DNA of 64,000 nucleotides from Callipepla californica brunnescens. Lineage: Eukaryota > Chordata > Aves > Galliformes > Odontophoridae. The notes under the pieces are model-generated. The model saw only the letters and a program-made list of their open reading frames with translations. It had not been told where the DNA came from and did no database searches. The position numbers and the translations under genes are program-made. The stretch is taken from the NCBI GenBank assembly GCA_023055505.1, contig JALIRH010000111.1, positions 248,001-312,000 on the forward strand, in the 5' to 3' direction. Position 1 is the stretch's first letter; the number at the start of each line of letters is the position of its first letter. Below, one piece after another: positions 1-13,371 of the stretch.

Positions 1-1241
1 TGCAATAATGGTTAGCTGACTTGCTGCACCAGTGCCACAAACTGTTATAAAGTCACCCTAACAATCCTAACTGCTGCTCACAACATCCAGGTTTAGTATA
101 ATAAGATGTGCCAAGTATAAGGTACACTGTGTCACAGACCATTCTGCTGCAACAACAGCCAGGAAGGGAAAAAAAGGAGTGACAGCAAAGGGTCCTAATC
201 TGATCCTGGATCACTCAAAGCACAACTATGCTGCTCCAGGACTTCTGTGATTCACTGCACCATAAGTGAGCAGTAGCTATGCATGGAGTAGCAGGACCAG
301 GGAACGCACACAGATCTTACAGGCCCAGATCTACATACGCCTCAGGCACTGGCAAAATTTAGTTATTTGTGGGTTTTTTTGTTTTTTTGTTTTGTTTTGT
401 TTTGTTTTCAAATAAGCAGAGCAGTTTTATTCTTATATAGTTGAATAGCACATTTCATGTTGAATATTTTTCCCAAATATCATGAGTTACAGATATTTAA
501 TTTCAGGTTGTTTTTCTTTTCTGCCAAGTATTTCATCACAGAACCCTTACTTTTCAGTAACACACTTCCACTTTATATGAAGTATCAAAAAATGAAGACT
601 TCCTTATTGAGAATTGAGCTTATTTAGAATCAGTCCTTCCAGAACTCGGGAATTCAGACCAGAGGACACTACAAAGCACTGTGTACAAGGCTGTGTCTTT
701 CAGGAATCAGTGCTGTTTACCCTACAGTTCTATTGAAGTCCTCAGCAACAGATTTAAACTTCAGAAGACTACAAAAAGAAATGTAATTAGGTGGAATGTT
801 CTATATATTTTTAACCAATATCATTACTGATTGGTAGTGCTTTTAGACTTGGATATGTTTTGTTTTGTTTTGCTGTTTTTTGGTGGGTTTTTTTCTAATT
901 GGACTGGAACATTTATCACAGTCCCCACTAGCTCCATATTCTGGGATAGTAAATCTTACTCCTGGAAGATATTCACCAGCAGAAAACAAAAAGAAAACAA
1001 CAAAAAAAAAAAAACCAACAATCTCCACCATCATCCAAATCCTTGACTTTGTTAATACAACATGTAATAGAAATTACTGGCCTCCCTGACTCCTAAGGTG
1101 GCAAACAGGAAGCTCTCGGGCAGGTGCAAAATGTATACAATGACTGATACATAAAAACCAATACCCTAAAGCTTAGTCAAACTACACTGTAACAACAGAA
1201 GGAAACACAGCACTTGGATCCCAGCCTGTGCTCTTGCTTAC
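1..1241 (-). other. OSBPL6: OSBPL6 copy B, intron after coding exon 2 (partial)
   Basis: This intron starts at a good donor (TAAG|GTAAGC, exon end 1242) and leaves the window at its left edge. The next ORP6 exon, which should lead into the PH domain with a DSWEII-like segment, was not seen here. The intron holds AT-rich sequence and a TTTTG-type low-complexity run at about 374-408. Confidence 0.75.
374..408. repeat. TTTTG-type microsatellite
   Basis: Runs of T separated by single G bases, grading into regular TTTTG units. It lies inside an OSBPL6 intron. Confidence 0.7.
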
Positions 1242-1337
1242 CTTAGACAGAGAGATAGGATCTGTTTCAAGGAAATGCTTGCTTAAGGAAGGGTCTGTGC
1301 TTCCCGAAGAAGCCTTCCGCTCCAAAACATTAACGCT
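1242..1337 (-). CDS. OSBPL6: OSBPL6 copy B, coding exon 2
   Basis: This 96-bp exon encodes 32 residues beginning SVNVLERKASSGSTDP and ending ETDPISLSK. It matches the ORP6 segment between the N-terminal serine-rich stretch and the PH domain (human ORP6 as I recall it has SIHILERTASS and ends in PLSK). The acceptor is TTTTAG|AGCGTT and the donor TAAG|GTAAGC. Both boundaries fall between codons (phase 0), and coding exon 1 also ends in phase 0, so the two join in frame. ORP6 is a lipid-transfer protein with an N-terminal PH domain and a C-terminal sterol/PI4P-binding ORD, working at ER-plasma membrane contacts. This exon encodes only a probably disordered linker. The acceptor pyrimidine tract is itself a microsatellite. 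The assignment rests on similarity over the full exon and on exon phase. Confidence 0.9.
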
Positions 1338-1400
1338 CTAAAACAAACAAACAAACAAACAAAACAAACAAGAAACAGAACAAAACAAAACAAACAAAAA
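1338..1400 (-). repeat. AAAC/GTTT microsatellite forming the exon 2 acceptor tract
   Basis: The plus strand reads repeated AAAC units with AAAAC variants, directly after the TAG acceptor (1338-1340). On the transcribed strand this is a GTTT-type tract that serves as the polypyrimidine tract of OSBPL6 coding exon 2. Confidence 0.8.
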
Positions 1401-4400
1401 AAACCCCACAACCCTAAAGATGACCACTTATTAAATTAAAGGTAAAGGTAAGTTTACAAACGCATATTAAACAATGATTGACTGATCGTTATACTCTTCA
1501 TAGAATATATTTTAGAGTATAATATAGAGTATATAACAGATACAAAGCCTGGCTCAAAATATATATGAAATACTCTTCACGTTTAAAAGTCCAAAGCAAC
1601 ACATCTCCTTCCTGCTGCACATGCAGCACAATGATAAATTGTGGCAAGCACAGTTCTCTGAGATGTGTATGTATTTGTCTACTGAAAATGACAATTAAAA
1701 TTTTGTTCTCATTTCAGCTTCCTTAGGTGCACCAAAGAAAGGATTGGAGAGATAACTTAGGTACAAATGACTGCAGAAACCATTAGGGAATATAAAAATA
1801 TATGTAAACAGTAGAATAAATATTATTGTTCATACACATAACAAAGTATATCAAAACTACATCTGAAGTAAATTAGAATAAATGCAGATATCCAAATAAA
1901 CACATAGGCTGCAAAGTGACTCACTAATCTTATTCTCTTTTAGTTTGTACCTAGGAACAAACAGAAATGTATGAGAATGGCCGCTGCTGTCAGTGGAGAT
2001 AAATTAGCATCCTTGTCACCATGCAACAATAACTGGCACTTATTTTCAGTTACTGTAATTCAATTTTACAGTGAAAAAATTATGATAAAAGCACCGGCCT
2101 CATGTTATCTGCCCGATTCTTCAGGGCCAACAAGAAGAGCATTGTCACCCATGCTTGAAGTTTTCTGTTTTATCAAAGAGAGGTAAAGTTGTTAGTAAGC
2201 CCAATGACCAGACAGATGAGAGAAGGGCTGTATTTATTTAGCATAAGTTCCTCCACTACATGTTGAATAATTTAATATATTCATTTGAATAATCAAAACT
2301 ACCACAAAAAGTTTTGATTGTAAGATTGCACAGGGCATCAAATTTGAAGAATATACAATACAACCTACACATATTCTTCCAAGGAAAATTAAAATGCCTC
2401 AATTATCACAGCCAGGACAACTCCCAACTTTCATGCCAGTTCTGCTTGGCAGGCAGGAACCCCTCCATCTTGAGATGGAGCAATGCCCAAAACAGATGTT
2501 CTGAAGGTCTCAAGTCTAGCAGCCAATGCAGTTTGTTGTTATGTAACTGCTACTTCATTTTGTAAAATATTTAGAGTAGAGCAACCCAGCAGCCCCAGGT
2601 TTGCCAGATCTGCACTGATATTTTCCACTACATGATTTTAAGTCAGTGTTTGTATACATTGGCTCCTTTGTTTCCTTAATCAGCTCTGCTATTGCAGTTC
2701 CACTACAGCTGAGAAAATACATGATTAGCTAACAGCACTTTAATGAATGCTGAAATTTTCAACTGTTTGTTTAGAAATCAGAAAATGAACACTTTTAAAA
2801 TCAAATTGCCTTCTTCACACTCTCTATTTCAAAAAGCATTATCTCATTTTCTGTAAATATCTACTTTCCAATTCTTTTCTGTCATAGTGACCATTACACT
2901 GATACAAAATACTTCTCTTAAATTCGTGACATTTCTCTAGAACAGTGTTAAAATACATTCTTTGGTGCAAAATGTTTTCCATTAATGCAGGTTATATATC
3001 TGCAGAATTACAGTTGGAAATTACACTGCTGGAAGTTATTTGGCATTCTGAAAAGCAGCTGTTTCCACAGTGAAGGAATTTATGTATTGAGAACAAAATA
3101 AAGAAAAAATATTGAGATCTAAATGTCTTTTTTTTTTTTTTTTAACAAGAAAAACAGAATCAGTATAGTAAGCTGCCAAAATAAATAAAAAAATAAATAA
3201 AGAATAACAGGAAGCCTACACATAGAGAACACATATGCTGATTCTGCCCCGTGTTCATTAAATGTTTCTTCCCAAAGGAAGCTGATGGAAGAGAATAATG
3301 GTTTGATGATGTTTCATATCCTCACCTTCTCTGGAGGACAAGAATAGAAAATGTATTTTACAGTATTTTTCCACCTTTCTTGCATTGCTGGAATTGACAC
3401 TAATATCAATTTTATCTCTTAGTGAAGAGGGCAGTGACCCATTCACCTCATCTACCAAAACAAATGTTAGCCTGTGGAGTATCTGGTCTCCATTAGACCA
3501 CAGAGGCTGGAGAATCTAATTCTTCTTAGCTGAATATGACCTTCCCTCAGAGAAAAAACAGTAAGTGTGTATTCAAACGGAAAGAAAAGTAGAGATAGGA
3601 AACCCAATAAAGAACACATCTGGTACTCACACCTCCCTTTCTGCTTTGCTGCTTAATTATTCAATGGAATTAATTGTATTTAATGCAATGAGTTCTCTCG
3701 TTCAATTTATAATATATTGATTTTAAAGGAAAAGACTTAAAGGAAAAGAGAAATTTATCACTCTCTTTGGGCTCAGACCCTCTTTAGTTTAAAAATAGGC
3801 TATCAATTAATGAAAAAGGTGGGTGACTGTTCTCGCTCACAGCATTCAGTATGAGTGTTGAGACTCATAACCACAGGTCATAGACTGATTGATTCCTCTT
3901 TTCTGGTGATGGATTTATTACTATTTTTAATCTAAAGTACTAATCTGTGTATCTTTTTTTTATCTGCTATTCACTAGCGTTGTTTTTACAATCTTAGATA
4001 ACCCTGCACAGACTTGAGCTCTGTATTTGAATCCCATGCTATATGAAAGGTAACGATCACTTTGTCATCTGAAAACAGAGTACTCCCCAGTTATCTGAAA
4101 TACAGCAGCAGTAGTAGGGGAAATGCAGTGTTGACACCCTTTAAACAGAGCTTAATATCAGTGATATATCCTGAGTTGATCTACAGTATTACTTGCAAAT
4201 AGAATAACCTTCAAATTTGTTTTTATCTCTGGCTCCTCCTCAGTCAGGTCTGACTTTCCCTTGGCTGATGCTGGAACAGAGACAGAGTCATTTATATCAT
4301 AGAGACAGGGGTGATTACAAAGCAAAGCAATCATGCCTCTAATGCTCTATTTCTCCTTTTTTCCTCTCATCTGTTTCTTTTCCTTTATAAAATCACCATG

Positions 4401-4937
4401 GTCCTAGCTCTATCCTCAATCTCTCCAACAGACATTGCTCTGTGCCTCTTTTGAGTTACTAACAAAGGAATTTAGCTATACGTTAAGAATAGCAAACAGA
4501 GTTTATATTTTTTCTTCCTGTAACACATGCTTATCCTGTACAGAAACACATTTACAAGTAAAAGTTGAATTCTTAACACTGACTCTTTGTAACCTTTTTA
4601 ATGAAAGACAAATATACATAAGCAGTAGTTCTATATCAAATTCATAATAAGCCAGTATTTAGTAACTACTTCTTTCCTGCAATATACAATGCAAATAAAG
4701 CAAAGGATCTTTACTTTTTGAGGAAATTTTAAACAAGCTGAAGAGAGGTAAGCTCTTGCATCTCTCATGAGTTTCTTAGAGAGAGGCATTAACAGAACTA
4801 GGCATAGCAGAAAAGAGCTGTCGCCATGCCAGCAATCAGTTGGAGAGACAGTGGGCTTAGGATGACTACCAAATCACAGCATGAGTCTTTAATGACATTG
4901 TTCATCTTTTGCATTTTGGATTTTGACGAGCCAAACT

Positions 4938-4938
<1 letters not shown>

Positions 4939-4974
<36 letters not shown>
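4939..4974. repeat. Poly(A) mononucleotide run, 36 bp
   Basis: An uninterrupted run of A. There is no obvious retro-inserted gene upstream, so it is read as a mononucleotide microsatellite rather than a retroposon tail. Confidence 0.9.
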
Positions 4975-4976
<2 letters not shown>

Positions 4977-7900
4977 TAAACTGACAATATCTGACAGGGA
5001 GATTGTAAATGTTTGCTAATGATACAAACCTCTACTATAACCATTGATGAATTGCAATTAAAAAGGACTGATACTTCTCTAAACAGACCCAGGATGCAAA
5101 TACATTTTATTAATGCTATGTAGTAAAAGAAAATGAGAGGAAAAATGACCCTATAACACAAGCAAATTTCTCAGCTATTTGTTATCTAATTCAAGAATCC
5201 ATGGTGAATGGCCTTCAGAAAAATATATGTACTTTTTACTCTAATAAATGGTTGCAAGTAAGTCTAAGTTAACATAAATCAAATACCAGAAATTTGGACA
5301 GTCACCTACAAATGTGCCTAAGTTTAGAAAAAGAAATCCCTTTCTTCCAGGGGCTGACTTTCCCAACCTCATGTAAGCTACGGAAATAACAATTGTATTT
5401 CAAAATTTTTTTCATCAGCATTCATTTCTATTTTTAATGAAATCTTTCACTACTGAATGAAAAAAAAAAATAGATACAGTTCTGATTTAACAGCTTCACT
5501 TTCAATGCTAGGATAAAGAACTTAGGAAAAAAAAGAAAGCCATCAGAACAGAAAACAACTGCAGTGTGGGGTGAACTTATTTTGCCTAATACATTTCTAT
5601 GTCTTGAATGTGGATCCTTCCAATCTTGCACAAGTGTCTTGAAAACAGAAGCTTTCATATAATGCCTGCCATCATCTCCATCTTTTTTGCTTTTGTGTCT
5701 GTTACCTCCACTGAGGAAACAAAACCTAAATCATGCTTCCTTTTATTTTGGAGAAAACATAAATGTCACTTCAGAAGTACTGGATTTCTCAGAATTCATG
5801 CATATATCTACATGCACACACTTCTCATCAGTGAGCAGCTTGTTTGGAACTGAGTTAGAAAAGGAGTGCATACTGCAATAATTTCAATCAGTGTTTGGAA
5901 ACACTTGAACATAATGACTTTTTTGTTTTATTTAATGTATTTGTTTAAATCCAAGCTGACCTTTTAGTTTACACTGTCAAGAAAAGGAAGGGAGACATTC
6001 CTGTGCAGGCGTAAGCAAGGCAGATGGGAAAAAATGAGGGAAGAAAAGCAGGAAAGAACATGTTCTAAAAAGACTACTTTATCTATCTTAATTTGCATGG
6101 CTAATTGAGCTTTTATGCAAGCAATTTCCTGTGTTTTGAAACAGAAGATGGCTACATAGGTCACTTCTAATCGAACTGACAGTTTTAAAAGAGAAATCTC
6201 TCTCCACTGCACAAACATGAACCCCACTGTGCTCCTGTAGATCTAGAGCCAGGGTAATTCCAACAGCCATGTTGATGGGCTTAGACAAGATATGGCCCCA
6301 TGGGACAACACCACAAGTTTGCATACAATCACTCTTGACAAACAAATCAATTGTAGATGACTACTTATGGATTAAGTTCACTGTGCAGTGCTGAAGTGGC
6401 AAAAAAGGAATCTAGATGGCTTGGGAGTTAACCTTCAAGTCAAGTGCTATGTCATATGTCACTGAACATTCAAATGCGTGTCTTCTACCTTTGGAAGTTA
6501 CTCCACTCCTAATTCCAGACTTTTTTTTCAGATGCTGAAATAAAAGCCACTGTCTTCTGAACATAATGAACATTTTCAGACTGTATTAAATACAGAGAAT
6601 TATCAAAAAAACCTTGTAGAGTAGCAGCAGTTAACTGATTAAGAAAATAATTGCATGTTTTTGTTACCAGTTTTACCACTTCATTCTTTGGCTCCCTCAG
6701 AAGAATTATTTGCTCCAGTGATTTACTGCTATTTAAAAAATTTATTTAATATTTGCTGCACTACTGCTGCTTCATCTGTGTTATCCAGAAGAGAGTTAAT
6801 TAGGGAAAGAGAGCAAAAGAGAATTACTTCACTGTAACAGTACTTGGCATTTAATAGCATCTTCAGTTTGAAACTCTCAAGGAGATGAGCAATTACTATT
6901 GAAATAATTCTCACAATCTATTGAGAAGAAAAACTACTTATAAAAGTATACACTTTGTTACAGCACAAAGCTAGGAATAAAGTTCCCTGTTGCCAGGTCT
7001 GTATATTTACTGGACAACTATCTGTCCTTGAGTTCTTTCCTTTAAAACTGTAGAGTGACAAAAGCAAATGAAATTTGCAGGTAAAATCAAAAATTTTTTT
7101 TCACTGACGTCCAATCAGTCTGTCAGCAGTGAGCAAAAGTACTTTAATTGCGTTTCTACTCCAATACAGGATATAAATGTCCTAAAATTTCTACACAGAA
7201 TATGTTATATTATATTATGTTGCAATCTTGTGTGAGCAACAATTTCTAAAGCATGCTAACAGACAGGCAGGGATGGTAAAAGGGGCCATCAGCCATACTG
7301 TCATTATTTACAAGGCACAAATCTCTCAGAGATAAAAAAAAAAAAAAAACAATAACAAAAAAAAAAACATCTTTGATATTGTAGCACTGATCATAAGCGG
7401 TCATAAAGTTGAGTTTGAGGTAACTCATCAATGTACTAAAAATAAAACAAACAACAAAAAACAACAACTATGCAAGCATTAACACTCCTTCTAGACCTTT
7501 CATCAACTCTCACACATCCAGTTACTCTCAGTGTCCCAGAAAAAGCAGCAAAAATGCCAAATGAAATACTACAATGAAAAGAGAGATGCTTTCAAAAAAC
7601 TTCAATTGACAGTAAACAAGATGAACCTGTGGACATGATATACCTAATTCTGCTAACCAGGATTAACAAGCAAAAGGTGCTGAAATCCTCATTTAAAAAC
7701 AAACAAACAATTAAAAAAAATCTTTTTCATTCAAAGCCCCCATCTTTCAGTCTGCATATACAACTGAAAGACAATATCATTTGAAATATGAAAGCTCTCC
7801 TAATAGAAAGATAACCATACAAGGCTAAATGCAGCAGGAATAAAAGCAATTCTACTTTTGAATTTGTTTTATGGGAAAAGAACCAAGGTTTTGTTGAAAA

Positions 7901-8100
7901 AGTAATGGCACAGAAAGCAACAGAAAAAGAAAGAGATAAAGGCTGATCATGCCTCCACCACAAAAGAACAAAAAGAAAACTAAGGCATTAGAAGACAACT
8001 CTCCACACTGAAAACAGCAGACACTGCTAAATTCACTTTCCATCATGTATTAGGTACCTTTCAGATGGTTTTCAGAAAAGTACAAATCTCGTCTTTGTTC

Positions 8101-8162
8101 ACAGTTTATTATTATTACTCTTCTCCTGTACACAATTTTATTATCATTACTTTTCTCCTGTA
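8101..8162. repeat. Diverged tandem duplication of about 31 bp
   Basis: Two adjacent copies share the pattern ACA-TTTTATTAT-ATTAC-CTTCTCCTGTA. The first is at about 8101-8130 and the second at about 8131-8162, with a few substitutions and small indels. Confidence 0.75.
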
Positions 8163-10695
8163 TCTATCACTCTTTGTTCTGTGACTGGAGGTTTAATAGC
8201 CTGGGGTCAGACCCCAGTTTACAAAAACTGCACAATGTTAACTGAATAAGACACTTTCCCTCTCAGAACAATATTACTGCCTACATGTTGCAGTGAATAT
8301 ATAACATTATAGACTGCAGTACGACTTGTGCTCTTAGTCATGAATTAAAATACGGAATATTCACAGAGAGCTTGTGCAAAACATACAAAATGTAGCTGCA
8401 CTTCCTAGAAATTGTGCTAATTTTCCTGGAACTGATGGAGACTCTGTGCTCTGTTGCCCCTCTGTGCAGCATTCCCATCAGGACAACACAACTGCCCTGC
8501 AGCGTGGCTCAGCCCAGGGGTTAATCAACAGAGGTTTGGCCTCAGCCTCTCTGATCATCCAAATTAACCAAGATTTCAGTGAGAACAAATGATGATAAAA
8601 TTCCTATGATGACAATGGTTTGATCATGGCTTTTTGGCTATTGCTGGCTTCAATACACTGTTCTTTTATCAGTAACTTTGCTATGAAGGCTGCAAATTGG
8701 CAATGTCAAAGCTTTTGCTGACTGCTTATTCTCTTAAGTGATGTATATTGCACAAATAAGAAAGCCACATTAAAATGCCAGCATTATATACAGCATGACA
8801 TTTTCCACTCTCCCTGAGATGATTTATCATAGTCACGTTCACACTCATACAGCTTCCTGCACCATAATTCACTGGGAAACTGTTCCATAATTGCTAATGT
8901 GACTTTGACAAGAATTATATGATGGGAAGAAATCAATCATTAGCCATCTAGAAATATCAAGTGATATGAGTGATCACGTGATATCTAATATCGCATATGA
9001 CGATGAAAGCTACATAGACACTTTACCCAGTCACATCACTTTGCATATCCATAATGATTACCCTCTCTAGGGAAGGCGTTTTTTTCCCAGCTCCTATGAA
9101 GAGTTCAAGGAGGCTGTAAGAAAGAACTTCAAAGCCTTTCCTCGAGCCAAAATCCCCTACAGCCTCAACGATGATCATGTTTTTGGGAAATCCTACAAAA
9201 AGCAAAACGTATACAAATAATGCCACAAGTGAGGAAAGAACTTAGACATACAATCTTTACATCTAAGAATATGCAGAAAGGAAACATCTGCATGTTCACT
9301 TCCTTGGGTATAGTACCATTTCATTTCATGCTGCATTACTCACTCCAGCTGCAGAAGAAAATTGCTGATCCATTCATTCTCCTCAGTATTTCTCTCCCTC
9401 TACCACTTAAAAAAAAAATAAAATAAAATGCCTGGCATTCTTTTCCTTTCCATTCTACATTTATGCACCTAGATATACTTGTTAAGCACCTTCAGACATC
9501 ACTGGATCCAAGATACCTCCAGATGCACGATTACACCACCAACTTCTACGAACTATTTTAAATTCATGCTTCACGTTTCAGTGACCAAATATGGACTTAA
9601 AGATCCATTTTATTCTAATGACAGGTATATCTTACAATACCCTGTTGCCATGGTAACAAATATGGTAGCTACTAGATTTATGGTAACATGTATTCCCAAA
9701 GGCAATTTCTTTTATTCTCCCTGGCACAATCCTACCAAACTACCTAAATGCAAACAATATTTGGAGGATACGCACTTAGCTGAGCTAAGCAGTTCTCACA
9801 AGTCCTGCATTCTTCTTTGGGTTTAACCGCAGAAAAATAAAACATACTGATGCTTCAAACAAAAGATGTCAAAACTCTGGGTTTCAAATGAAACTTGCAA
9901 AAACTAGGAGGATACCATACTGTAACTAGAATGTAACTGAATACACCTATCCCTGGCTCTATAAAACACAAAAGGTAAAGTACTCATCAACAGTCAACAA
10001 ACCCCTTTTGCCTAAATTGAATGGCATTAGAAATTATTCTTTAAAATTCCAGGTGCATTTTCTGACTGTTAACAAACACACATCAGAATTCTTTTCATTG
10101 TTTAACATTTTAAATTACTTGAGGGTGAGACTATTTTCATTCAAGGCCACAAATGTTATACTGTTCATCAAAATTCTCTTTACAGTTATACAAGTCAGGT
10201 ATGAAAAAAATAACTACTTCAGCAGCAGCTGAGCAAAAAACATCCCAGGTATCCAAGTGGCTGGAAAAACCTTCTTAAGCTACAGCCATGTAGCTTATTA
10301 CAAGTAAATAAATACCACACAAACACTTTTCCTGCTTCTTTCTCTTATTGAGCTGAAAAGAAAAAAAATTGTAATAATGATATTTTCACAGTTCTTTTAA
10401 AGCTGAATTATATTAACTTGAAAGCTGATTTAGTATTGAAGATTTCCTTAAGTCCAAGTTTTAGAGCATATTTTTGTTCTAAACAAATGTTCAGTCTCAA
10501 GTACTGCATTTATTACAAGGTGTGATCTGTGATGCAGGAGGTGAAGGGGGGGGAAGCTACAGCTCTTGGCTATAGTGATCATTTCCAGTGCTGTGAACAA
10601 AAGGATGTAGAGCAAGAAACAATGAACTGTCACTCTAACAAAATAAATGAAACATTTCAACAGATGTTTCAAACATCAGGATTTTTTTTCCTTAC

Positions 10696-10797
10696 CTGCC
10701 TCCTATCCCTCTGAGACGATGATGAAGAGGAGGCACTTCTATGTGACAGAGTGGGTGTTTTGTGAGCAGGAGATATACTCTTCTCCTCTGAACTCAT
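10696..10797 (-). CDS. OSBPL6: OSBPL6 copy B, coding exon 1 (start codon exon)
   Basis: This part of the exon encodes 34 residues: MSSEEKSISPAHKTPT, then LSHRSA, a run of six serines, and QRDRRQ. The ORP6 N-terminus as I recall it (MSSDEKGISPAHKTSTPTHRSAS...) aligns along the whole exon. The start is the ATG at 10797, because similarity begins exactly there. The frame is open upstream but that sequence shows no ORP6 similarity. The donor is GGCAG|GTAAGG after 10696, in phase 0, matching coding exon 2. The segment is serine-rich, basic and probably unstructured. It precedes the PH domain that targets ORP6 to membranes. Transcription is expected from the CpG island about 39 kb to the right. Its minus-strand position, downstream of C-terminal ORP6 exons at 62-64 kb, is anomalous. 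Confidence 0.92.
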
Positions 10798-10920
10798 CTT
10801 TGCAGTGAACTTGCAGTAATGATTTTGTGCTCTTATCACACGTGTACAAAAAGGCAAGGGATACACTTCTGCATTCTTCTGTTCCGCAGTTTATGGAGAG
10901 CCAAAAGAGTTCAAACTCAG
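10798..10920 (-). other. OSBPL6: OSBPL6 copy B, probable 5'UTR part of coding exon 1
   Basis: The best acceptor upstream of the ATG is at 10921-10922. On the minus strand a run of T and C (CTTTTTTCTTTATT) precedes GAAGTTTAG|CTGAG. That would give a 123-nt untranslated leader on this exon. Alternatives nearer the ATG (GAATGCAG near 10867 and TGCAAAG directly before the ATG) have poor pyrimidine tracts. The boundary is inferred, not certain. Confidence 0.45.
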
Positions 10921-12701
10921 CTAAACTTCACCTTAATAAAGAAAAAAGTGAGAGAAAGTGAGAATGAATACCCCCTCACATTAAAACAGATCTACAGCAA
11001 AAACAAAACAAAACAACTGTTGACAGTCACTATTTAATCCAACTCATCTCCCACATTTTTACTTCCTTTCCTTATTCTAACCAATTCAGACATGTCTTCA
11101 CAGAAGATAAGTATGATATTATGTTATTTCAGAAATCCTCAATAGAAAGGCTACAGCAATTCAGTGCAATTCTCATGCCAAGTTTACAATCTATTTCAAG
11201 GGGCCAGTATCTCATATTGCATGAAATCACAACACTATCGAGTGACTCCTCAGTAGCCACACCAGAGATTGATATTCCTGAAGTAACTTCAGACGATGGG
11301 AAACCCACATCAGCTGGAGAAAACTGTGAGGAGGAAAGAGTGGCAGGGAAAACTTCTGTACTGACCATAAACCATCATTCAGGCCCTAGAAAGGTGCTGG
11401 TTTTACATCTTTGATTTTTTCTATCCAGATCTACTTCATATAGCAATAAATTCACCTCATTTTCCACAGGCTGAGTCTGCTTCGCTAACAGCAGCAAGCT
11501 CTCTACCTTCAGTTCCCTCCATAAGTTTTTCCATCCTAGTTCCTCCTTCCATCCCACTGATCAGCACAATACCCCTTAACAAGCTTTATCTCACTGATCT
11601 CTCTCCATCCAAATGTTTTGTTTCAAATAAATAAATAAATAACACAAAAAATACACAGAGGATATTTACACTGATTATAAATGCTGCTAACTGTTGTGAT
11701 ACACCACAAAAAGCACAGGTATGGTGGTTACAGTTCCCAGGCATTAACAGATTACTTAGAGCTTGCTTCAACTGATAGTGTTTCTTCTTCTACCAGCCTT
11801 GGATAAAACCATTCCCTGAATGATGCCCTCTGCTTAAAACTATCATAGATCTTCTCTATTGCTCTTTCCCTAATTAGGAAACAAAACACCCTTCCACAAA
11901 TGCTGTTGTGATAGTACACCAAGAATTAGACCAGCACAGCCAGCTTTAGATGGGTGTAGAGAAGAGTGCTGTCATGCACCATACTTAATGAGATCATGAC
12001 AAAACACATTAACCAACACTCACATATGATCATGGGCTCTAGAAATTATGACATGCTGAAGACAGAGGTTTAGCTTCTCCAGTCACAACAGATGTCCATG
12101 ACTGTATTCCTAAACCCAGATGAGGCATCTAAATTATTACATGGCATCTTTCAGCCAGCAGTTTCAGAATATTACACCCTAACAAACACTTTTCTGCTGG
12201 AGTGAAGTTCTGTGATTACTTGTAATTGACACACTTCATGCTGTCATTTGTTTTTTGGCAGCACTGAAAAATTCACAGTATTCAAGAGCAGAATCTGAGC
12301 AGTATCACAGGACTTTTGTACGTCTTCTGCAGGAATAGCAATATAGCAAGCCATTTTAAAATTATATATATTTATATACACACACACCTTCTCTGATTAC
12401 TGTATGTGGAAAGTGAAATAACCTCAATTTATTACTTTGTCAGTACTTTTGCAAACATGAAACTCATCCACATCCTGCGGATAAATTTTCATCTCCGTTA
12501 TGAAGCTTCCTGTGGCATTACAGACCCCGCATAACATACACAGAGCATATACTAATGGCATGGCTGTGGACCAGCCCATACAGCCTGACCATCTTGACAT
12601 TTTTTCTATTCCTCTCTGGTTGAAATGCTCCTGCTAGATGAAACTGCTTAAAAAGATACGCTGGAACTGCTCCAGCCACCTATGAGACAGAGGCTGTAGA
12701 A

Positions 12702-12990
12702 TGTAACAAAAACTCACAAACAACTCAAATGGTTTATTAAACACAAAAAGGTATTACTAGTAACAGTAGGTATTTCTAGTTTTACTTAGTTTTGGAACTC
12801 CAAGCAAATGACCTAGAAATCCTCTGTGGCAGGCCCAGCAGTGGAGTTGACAAGGATAGACTAAAGAGCTCTAGGAGAAAAGCTTGTACAGCTGACTCCA
12901 GGGCCTCCCTCATGTCCAGCAAGCTCGCTGGTTAGTGTCCTGACAAGGCTTGCTGGTTAATCAGGCGGCACAACTCCACCTGAGGCTGAA
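12702..12990 (-). mobile_element. Possible LTR-derived fragment
   Basis: On the minus strand the stretch ends with TTTAATAAACCATTTGAGTT, followed by a TTTTTGTTACA terminus. An AATAAA signal close to a terminal ACA is typical of endogenous retrovirus LTRs. No internal gene, second LTR or target duplication could be confirmed. The 5' boundary is unknown. This is weak. Confidence 0.22.
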
Positions 12991-13340
12991 GGCACAGACC
13001 CAGCTGCCAGTTGTCTCAGTGAAGTTGGCTGACTGCAGCCAAGACCCCAGGCACAGCAGAATTGGGCTCCCCTCTGTTCTGCCCACTCCCACTCCTGCAC
13101 CCTGCTCAGCTACCCAGAAGCCCCAACAGCAAAAAATAAAAACAGAACACAACAGAAATCATCCAGAGGTGCTGTAGGTCTTCTCATTTTGCCACTCCTG
13201 TTTGCAGACTTACATTTGCATTTATTAAAAATTAAGGCTCACATACAATGGTACCACTGTGAATCTAGAATTTTTGTATCATTTGTATGCAGCAAGAAAA
13301 ACACTAAACATTTTTAAAACATTCATTATCTGGTCAAATT

Positions 13341-13371
13341 GGTTTTTTGTTTGTTTGTTTGTTTGTTTTGA
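13341..13371. repeat. GTTT microsatellite
   Basis: Four or more GTTT units within a T-rich stretch, in the long OSBPL6 intron. Confidence 0.75.

Larger units (their letters stand above)
1401..10695 (-). other. OSBPL6: OSBPL6 copy B, intron between coding exons 1 and 2
   Basis: The intron is bounded by the CAG|GTAAGG donor at 10696|10695 and the acceptor at 1338. It is AT-rich with no convincing exon on either strand. It contains a 36-bp poly(A) run at 4939-4974, an A/T microsatellite near 7330-7370, a 31-bp tandem duplication at 8101-8162 and a partly palindromic stretch near 8955-8985. Open frames here lack splice context, coding composition or recognisable domains. Confidence 0.8.

Noticed and set aside
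4939..4974. Poly(A) run considered as a processed pseudogene tail
   Set aside because: No coding-like or gene-like sequence precedes it, and long A runs in this window are generally simple microsatellites.
11121..11414. Plus-strand acidic frame of about 97 codons near OSBPL6 coding exon 1
   Set aside because: The composition looks protein-like (EIDIPEVTSDDG), but the acceptor-like start and donor-like end are weak, an opposite-strand frame overlaps it, and no family was recognised.
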